From NCBI RefSeq assembly GCF_903645315.1, contig NZ_CAHJXL010000002.1, positions 546,934 through 610,933 of the forward strand: a stretch of DNA of 64,000 bases. The letters run 5' to 3'. The stretch's first letter is position 1, and each line of letters begins with the position of its first letter. The position numbers were made by a program, and so were the translations under genes. Below are positions 59,125-64,000 of the stretch, piece by piece. This DNA comes from Victivallis sp. Marseille-Q1083. GTDB taxonomy: Bacteria; Verrucomicrobiota; Lentisphaeria; Victivallales; Victivallaceae. The notes beneath the pieces are model-generated. The model saw only the letters and a program-made list of their open reading frames with translations. It searched no databases and was not told the origin of the DNA.

Positions 59125-60297
59125 ATGAATGCCGTGAAATCCAGGCGGATCTGGATCTTTTCCGGGGAAGCCTCCGGGGATATCTACGGAGCCAGGCTGG
59201 CGACGGAGCTGCGCCGGCTCGGCACTTTGCGCGGTGAGACGATCGAGGTCGCCGGCATGGGCGGTCCGAAAATGCGGGCGGCCGGAGTGGAGATCGTCGT
59301 CGATTCCACCGAATTGGGGGTCGTCGGCATCGTTGAAGTGATCAAGCATCTTTTCACTTTCATCGGAATATTCCGGAAACTGGTCGGCCGTCTGGCCGAA
59401 GTCCGGCCGGATGCGATCGTTCTGATCGATTATCCGACCTTCAACATGATGATCGCCCGCCAGGCGCATAAACTGGGAATTCCGGTCATCTGGTATGTCA
59501 GTCCGCAGGTGTGGGTCTGGCACAGGAGCCGCATTTACAAGCTGGCCAAATATTGTCGGAAAATGATGGTCATTTTTCCGTTTGAAGTGGAAGTGTACCA
59601 ACCGACGACGCTGGATACGGAATTCGTCGGCCATCCGTTGCTGGATATCGTCCGGGAAAGACACGATCCGGCGATTCAGCGCGACCCCGATCTGGTCGTG
59701 TTGCTGCCCGGCAGCCGGACGATGGAAGTGACCAGGGTGTTCAAGCCAATGCTGGAAACCGCCCTGGTTCTGCACCGGAAATATCCGGCGCTGCGGTTCG
59801 TCATGTCGGCGCCGCGGGAGAAGATGCTGAAATTGTGCGAACAGATTTACGCCGAGTTCCGGACCAGGCACCCGGAGGCCGATTTGCCGCTGCAACTGGT
59901 CTGCGGCGAGACCAGTTTCTATCAGCAGGCGGCCGGTACCGGCATTGCCGCTTCCGGGACGGTGACGGTGGAATCGGCGATTGCCGGATTGCCGCTGGTG
60001 GTTGTTTACCGCTTGAATATCATTACCTTATTGTTATTCTCACTGGTAGTCAAACTGTACCGCGGTTTTTTTACGATGACCAATATCATCGCCGACAAAG
60101 AAGTTTTCGAAGAATTTTTGCAGCATCACGTCTGCCCGGCCGAACTGGTGCCGGCTTTCGAGCGAATCATGCCGGGCGGCCCGCGGCGGGCGGAGGTGGA
60201 AGAAGGGATGGCGCAGGTCAAAGCGCTGTTGTCGCCGCCGGGCTGTGCTGCCGATACCCGGGCGGCCGAAGCGGTGTTGGAAACCCTGGAAAAATAA
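59125..60297 (+). CDS. lpxB: lipid-A-disaccharide synthase
   Basis: The product is 390 aa. Markers: IFSGEASGDIYGARL at the start, GMGGPKMRAAG, VLIDYPTFNMMIAR, PVIWYVSPQVWVW, FPFEVEVYQ, LLPGSRTMEV, and ASGTVTVESAIAGLPLVVVYR (donor site). The enzyme condenses UDP-2,3-diacylglucosamine with lipid X to form the lipid A disaccharide, confirming an LPS-making Gram-negative. Its end is only six bases from the convergent mtaB end. Confidence 0.97.
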   Translation: MNAVKSRRIWIFSGEASGDIYGARLATELRRLGTLRGETIEVAGMGGPKMRAAGVEIVVDSTELGVVGIVEVIKHLFTFIGIFRKLVGRLAEVRPDAIVLIDYPTFNMMIARQAHKLGIPVIWYVSPQVWVWHRSRIYKLAKYCRKMMVIFPFEVEVYQPTTLDTEFVGHPLLDIVRERHDPAIQRDPDLVVLLPGSRTMEVTRVFKPMLETALVLHRKYPALRFVMSAPREKMLKLCEQIYAEFRTRHPEADLPLQLVCGETSFYQQAAGTGIAASGTVTVESAIAGLPLVVVYRLNIITLLLFSLVVKLYRGFFTMTNIIADKEVFEEFLQHHVCPAELVPAFERIMPGGPRRAEVEEGMAQVKALLSPPGCAADTRAAEAVLETLEK

Positions 60298-60303
60298 CGG
60301 CGG

Positions 60304-61602
60304 TCAAGGTCGGCAGGGAATCCCCAGCAGGTTTTCACTGTCGCCGGCGATGGTCACCGGGACAATGCGCCGCAGTGGAACTGCGGCGGCATGGATTTGC
60401 AGATAATTGTCGCTCCAGCCCACCGCCAGTCCGTCGCGGTCCGTCCGTTCGAAAATGACCGGCAGGGTTTTGCCGAGCTGGCCGGCCGCAAATTCCCGTT
60501 TCTGGCGGTCGGTTATTTTTTTCAGATAGTCGTAACGTTCCTTGACTGCCGGGGAAGGCACTTGATCGGGCATGGTCGCCGCCGGAGTGCCCCGGCGCGG
60601 CGAATAACTGAAAATATGGGTGTTGGCGAACCGCAGTTGTTCGATCAGAGCGCAGCTTTCCAGAAAATATTTTTCCGTTTCTCCCGGAAAACCGACGATG
60701 ACGTCAGTCCCGATATGGATATCCGGAAGCAATTGCCGGGCGCGTTGGACGAATTCGGCGTATTCTTCGGCCGTATAGTGACGGTTCATTGCCCGCAGAA
60801 TAGCGTTGCTGCCATGCTGCAGCGACAAATGCAGAAAACGACAGAGGCGCGCTTGGCGGCTCATCGTTTCCAGCAGCGTCATATTGTCCGGATGCGGTTC
60901 GGTTGAACTCAGGCGAATCCGGAAATCCCCGGGCAGGGCGCAAAGTTCATCCAGCAATCGGCTCAGCGTTTTGCCGTGATCGCGGTAGGCGCAGACATTG
61001 ACGCCGGTCAGAACGATTTCCGGAAAGTGCCGGTCGATCAACTGCCGGCATTCGGCCAGCACTTCCGCCGCATCCCGCGAACGTTCCGGACCGCGGGCAT
61101 ACGGCACGATGCAGTAGCTGCAGAAATTGTTGCAGCCTTCCTGGATTTTGACGAAAGCCCGGCTGCGGAACGGAAAACGTCCGGCGGCACGTTCCCGAAA
61201 AACCTCCGGCGGCTGGCCCAGGCTCAGCGCCATCCCGCTGTGAGTCGGTTGACCATTCAAATAATCCGTCACCAATTCGCTCAATCGGCGCTTTTCCGGA
61301 TTGGTCAGGATGACATCGACGCAATTCTCCCGCTGCCAGCAATCGCGATCGATTTCCGCGCTGCAGCCGGTGACGATGATCAGCGCGCCGGGATGCTGCT
61401 TGCGGAATTTATGCGCCGCCTGCCGGCTCTTCTGCGCCGCCGTGCCGGTCACGGTGCAACTGTTGATGATCAGCAAATCGAGCTGGCCGGCCGAACCGGG
61501 TTCCATCAGGCTGTACCCCATCCGGTTCAGCCGGTCGCACAACAGGGCGCTGTCGGCTTGATTCAAACGGCAGCCCAGCGTAAAGACGGCAGCGGTTTTC
61601 AT
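60304..61602 (-). CDS. mtaB: tRNA (t6A37) C2-methylthiotransferase MtaB-type
   Basis: The product is 432 aa. The N-terminal UPF0004 domain has LGCRLNQADS, INSCTVT and VTGCSAE, with the three cluster cysteines. The radical SAM motif is EGCNNFCSYCIVPYARG (CxxxCxxC); a TRAM-like end follows. It adds a methylthio group to t6A37 of tRNA. LGCRLNQ is more like MtaB than MiaB or RimO. The start overlaps the preceding membrane-protein stop (ATGA). Confidence 0.92.
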   Translation of the reverse strand: MKTAAVFTLGCRLNQADSALLCDRLNRMGYSLMEPGSAGQLDLLIINSCTVTGTAAQKSRQAAHKFRKQHPGALIIVTGCSAEIDRDCWQRENCVDVILTNPEKRRLSELVTDYLNGQPTHSGMALSLGQPPEVFRERAAGRFPFRSRAFVKIQEGCNNFCSYCIVPYARGPERSRDAAEVLAECRQLIDRHFPEIVLTGVNVCAYRDHGKTLSRLLDELCALPGDFRIRLSSTEPHPDNMTLLETMSRQARLCRFLHLSLQHGSNAILRAMNRHYTAEEYAEFVQRARQLLPDIHIGTDVIVGFPGETEKYFLESCALIEQLRFANTHIFSYSPRRGTPAATMPDQVPSPAVKERYDYLKKITDRQKREFAAGQLGKTLPVIFERTDRDGLAVGWSDNYLQIHAAAVPLRRIVPVTIAGDSENLLGIPCRP

Positions 61603-62915
61603 GGCTGGACCGACTCCGGCACGGCGGCCGCTTCGCCGGCTTTGAAAATCAGATAATGCCGGTACGGTTCGACCGTCATCAGCCAGACGACCATCAAACC
61701 GGCAAGGCCGAGGCCGAGGTAAAGGAAACGCCGTTCCACCTGTTTGAAGAATTTGCCGCCTTTGAAGGCGACGACCGTCAGGCAGGCCAGCAACAGCGAT
61801 GGCGTCAGCAACGGCAAAGCGAAATCGGATTGGATCCGCTTCAAATACAGTTCAAAAAGCCATAAACCGGCCAGCGCCGCCGGCGCCGTCAGCCGGTAAA
61901 GCCACAATGCGATACTGCTCCATTGCCGGAAACGCGGCTGGAAATCCGGGTTGGCAAAGAGGGTTGCCGCCAGCAGGGAACCGGACAGTAAGACCATTAG
62001 CAAAGCCTCGGCGCGGCACGGCCAGACCAGCGGCCAGGCCAGCGGCCAGGCCAGCAAACTCAGCGTAAACCATTGGAAAGCGATTTTGACCAGCCGGGAA
62101 GCCGGGCGGTACGAGCGCCGGAAAAGCATCAGCAGCCAGAGAGCGACCGCAATCAAAACGGTCGGGAAGGCCGCGGCGATCCTCCACAGTTCAAGCGGAA
62201 TGTCCAGTTGGTCAAAATCGAAACTCGACAATTGAGTGAGCCCCGGACTGGCGAATATCACCCGGCTCAACAGCAGAGCGGCGGCATAAAGCGCCAGGAC
62301 AACTGCGGTCCGAGTGTGAAGGTTTCCGGCGAAAATAACGACGGTCAGCAGCAGCAATGCCGCCGGCGGCAGAAAATTGGGGAGGAACGGGTAACACAGC
62401 AGGGAAACGGGAACGAAAAAAGCAAACCGCTGTTTCGGCGAACGCGAGGTTGCCAGCATCGCATAGAGTAACGCGGTCAAAAACAGTGCGGCGAAAAAAA
62501 TGTCATTGGGCTGGCGCAGCCAATCGATTGCCAGGCAATTGCCGAGCAACAACAGCACGCTGAAGATGCCGAAGCGCATGGCCAATCGTTCGCCGAGCAG
62601 ATAGAGGAACAGCACCGTCAAAACGCCGGCCAGGATGGTCGGCAGCAACAGCAGCAGCAAATTGTCACTGCCGCCGAAGAGCCGGCTGATGCCCAGTTCG
62701 ACCAGCAGGAAACTGTCGGCTTGGAATGTTTTATCATCCAGCACAATATTCCAGCCGTGCACTTCCGCCCGGTCGATCAGCCCGGGCAGCAGCGCATTGC
62801 CGCTCATCGCCGCGGTATAACGGTAACTGCCGGCGGCGGCGATCAACAAAGTCAGCAGCAGCAAGGCGCCGATCACTTTGCCGCGAAAATTGGCGACCGT
62901 GCTGGTATCGATCAT
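61599..62915 (-). CDS. multi-pass membrane protein, unknown
   Basis: The product is 438 aa with roughly ten to eleven hydrophobic helices. An early loop after helix 1 contains GLIDRAEVHGWNIVLDDKTF, where polytopic GT-C glycosyltransferases carry an acidic residue; this is only suggestive. Short 12-base DNA repeats at about 62025-62055 produce LAWPLAWPLVWP. Coupled by ATGA overlaps to proA and mtaB, but no functional link is apparent. Family not recognised. Confidence 0.65.
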   Translation of the reverse strand: MIDTSTVANFRGKVIGALLLLTLLIAAAGSYRYTAAMSGNALLPGLIDRAEVHGWNIVLDDKTFQADSFLLVELGISRLFGGSDNLLLLLLPTILAGVLTVLFLYLLGERLAMRFGIFSVLLLLGNCLAIDWLRQPNDIFFAALFLTALLYAMLATSRSPKQRFAFFVPVSLLCYPFLPNFLPPAALLLLTVVIFAGNLHTRTAVVLALYAAALLLSRVIFASPGLTQLSSFDFDQLDIPLELWRIAAAFPTVLIAVALWLLMLFRRSYRPASRLVKIAFQWFTLSLLAWPLAWPLVWPCRAEALLMVLLSGSLLAATLFANPDFQPRFRQWSSIALWLYRLTAPAALAGLWLFELYLKRIQSDFALPLLTPSLLLACLTVVAFKGGKFFKQVERRFLYLGLGLAGLMVVWLMTVEPYRHYLIFKAGEAAAVPESVQP

Positions 62916-64000
62916 TCGCGGATCTGCCCGTCGCCGCGCACCAGATATTTATAGGAGGTCAGCTCATTGACGCCCATCGGACCTCTGGCATGCAGTTTGT
63001 CGGTGCTGATGCCGATTTCGGCGCCCATGCCGAATTCGCCGCCGTCGGTAAAACGGGTCGAGGCGTTGTGATAAACCGTCGCCGAATCGACCATCGCCAG
63101 AAAATAATCGGCATTTTCCTGACGGTTCGTCAAGATGCCGTCGCTGTGCCTGGATCCGTAATGATTGATATGCTCCACCGCTTCTTTGACGCCATCGACA
63201 ATTTTGACCGCCAGGATATAATCCAGATATTCGGCGAAATAGTCCGCTTCGGTCGCCGGCAGCGCCGTCGGCACCAGCTTTTGAAATTCCATGCCGCCGC
63301 GCAATTCGACGTGATGTTTTTTCATCGCTTTCAGAAACGGCGGTAAAAACTCCGGCGCTATCTGCCGGTCGATCAGCAGCGTTTCCAGCGCATTGCAGAC
63401 ACCGGGCCGCTGACATTTGGCATTTTCGATGATTTTGACCGCCATGTCGATGTCACAGTCCCGATCGACGAACAGGTGGCAGACGCCTTTATAATGTTTG
63501 ATTACCGGAATGGTCGACTGCTCGACCACCGCCCGGATCAGCCCTTCGCCGCCGCGCGGAATGATCAGATCGAGGTATTGATCCATTTTCAACAGGAATT
63601 GTACGGCTTGGCGGTCGGTCCACGGCACCAGTTGTACCGCGCCGTCCGGCATGCCGCAGACGACACCGGCCCGGTTCATGATCTGGGCCAGCGTTTGGTT
63701 GGAATGAAACGCTTCCGAACCGCCGCGCAGGATGACCGCGTTGCCGGCTTTCAGGCAGATGCCGGCGGCATCGACCGTGACATTCGGGCGGGACTCGTAA
63801 ATGATGCCGATGACGCCGATCGGCACGCTGACCTTGTCGATGCGCAGGCCGTTCGGCCGGTAGATGCTGGACAACACCTTGCCGACCGGGTCCTCCTGGG
63901 CGGCGACCTGCCGCAAACCGTCGGCCATGCCTTTGAGGCGTTTGTCGTCGAGCTGCAGGCGATCCAGCATCGCGGCCGACAGGCCGTTCTTGCGGCCGTT
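62912..64000 (-). CDS. proA: gamma-glutamyl phosphate reductase, partial
   Basis: 363 codons are visible; the 5' end lies beyond the window (the frame continues to base 64000 as NGRKNGLSAAMLDRL). Features: VPIGVIGIIYESRPNVTVDA, LRGGSEAFHSN, LIIPRGGEGLI, the catalytic cysteine in KCQRPGVCNALETLL, and FTDGGEFGMGAEIGIS near the end. It reduces gamma-glutamyl phosphate in proline synthesis. About 50 residues are missing. Confidence 0.95.
   Translation of the reverse strand, partial: NGRKNGLSAAMLDRLQLDDKRLKGMADGLRQVAAQEDPVGKVLSSIYRPNGLRIDKVSVPIGVIGIIYESRPNVTVDAAGICLKAGNAVILRGGSEAFHSNQTLAQIMNRAGVVCGMPDGAVQLVPWTDRQAVQFLLKMDQYLDLIIPRGGEGLIRAVVEQSTIPVIKHYKGVCHLFVDRDCDIDMAVKIIENAKCQRPGVCNALETLLIDRQIAPEFLPPFLKAMKKHHVELRGGMEFQKLVPTALPATEADYFAEYLDYILAVKIVDGVKEAVEHINHYGSRHSDGILTNRQENADYFLAMVDSATVYHNASTRFTDGGEFGMGAEIGISTDKLHARGPMGVNELTSYKYLVRGDGQIRE

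Overview
The window appears to come from a Gram-negative bacterium of the PVC superphylum, most likely a Lentisphaerota (Victivallales-like) organism. This is an inference. It rests on LPS genes (lpxB, an LptF/LptG-type permease), a Ser/Thr kinase with DWG in place of DFG fused to a formylglycine-generating-enzyme-like domain, and a heavy load of IS4, IS5, IS66 and IS1182-type elements. No rRNA, complete tRNA or CRISPR array was seen.

Two parts are evident. Bases 1 to about 42,600 are accessory DNA. Bases about 45,200 to 64,000 are GC-rich chromosomal backbone. The boundary carries a sequence like the 3' end of a tmRNA gene (42,568-42,599, ending in GCTCCACCA), followed by a terminator. Its orientation predicts an island integrated at ssrA, with intact ssrA and probably the integrase beyond the left edge of the window. 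Three helically spaced pairs of TTCCCC lie just inside this putative att site.

Accessory part, left to right: (a) 1-5,000, a plasmid/phage-like module with a Gp2-like protein, a DNA sliding-clamp-like protein, a RecB/Cas4-type PD-(D/E)XK nuclease, a DUF932 protein and two small zinc-ribbon proteins; (b) 5,014-7,050, fused remains of several transposases; (c) 7,201-31,962, a 24.8-kb AT-rich cassette bounded by about 80-bp imperfect inverted repeats that hug one nine-gene minus-strand operon; (d) 32,500-42,300, an AAA/DUF1703 nuclease gene, a group II intron at a hairpin, five small genes including a second Gp2-like protein, a DUF3791-DUF3990-DUF3791 toxin-antitoxin-like trio and an AAA/DUF4143 ATPase.

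The operon in (c) is the centrepiece. It reads DUF4007 protein, DEFG-type ATPase, PAPS-reductase-like protein, cysteine desulfurase, sulfur-binding-like/P-loop protein, unknown 543-aa protein, 1757-aa HerA-like ATPase, second DUF4007-like protein, second DEFG ATPase. This resembles a single-strand DNA phosphorothioation defence system (SspABCD with SspFGH) carrying a second DUF4007/ATPase pair. It is currently broken. An IS4-type element splits the first DUF4007 gene, two near-identical copies of another split the last ATPase, and the second DUF4007-like gene has a frameshift. All three insertions have exact 9-bp target duplications, and removing them restores the reading frames.

The backbone holds two exported proteins behind a strong promoter; a minus-strand operon (ExbB/MotA-like channel protein, membrane-anchored coiled-coil protein, kinase-FGE fusion, ABC-F ATPase, GH18 lipoprotein); an LptF/G permease and a peptide-binding protein; dapB-lpxB; and the operon proA-membrane protein-mtaB, with proA cut by the window edge.
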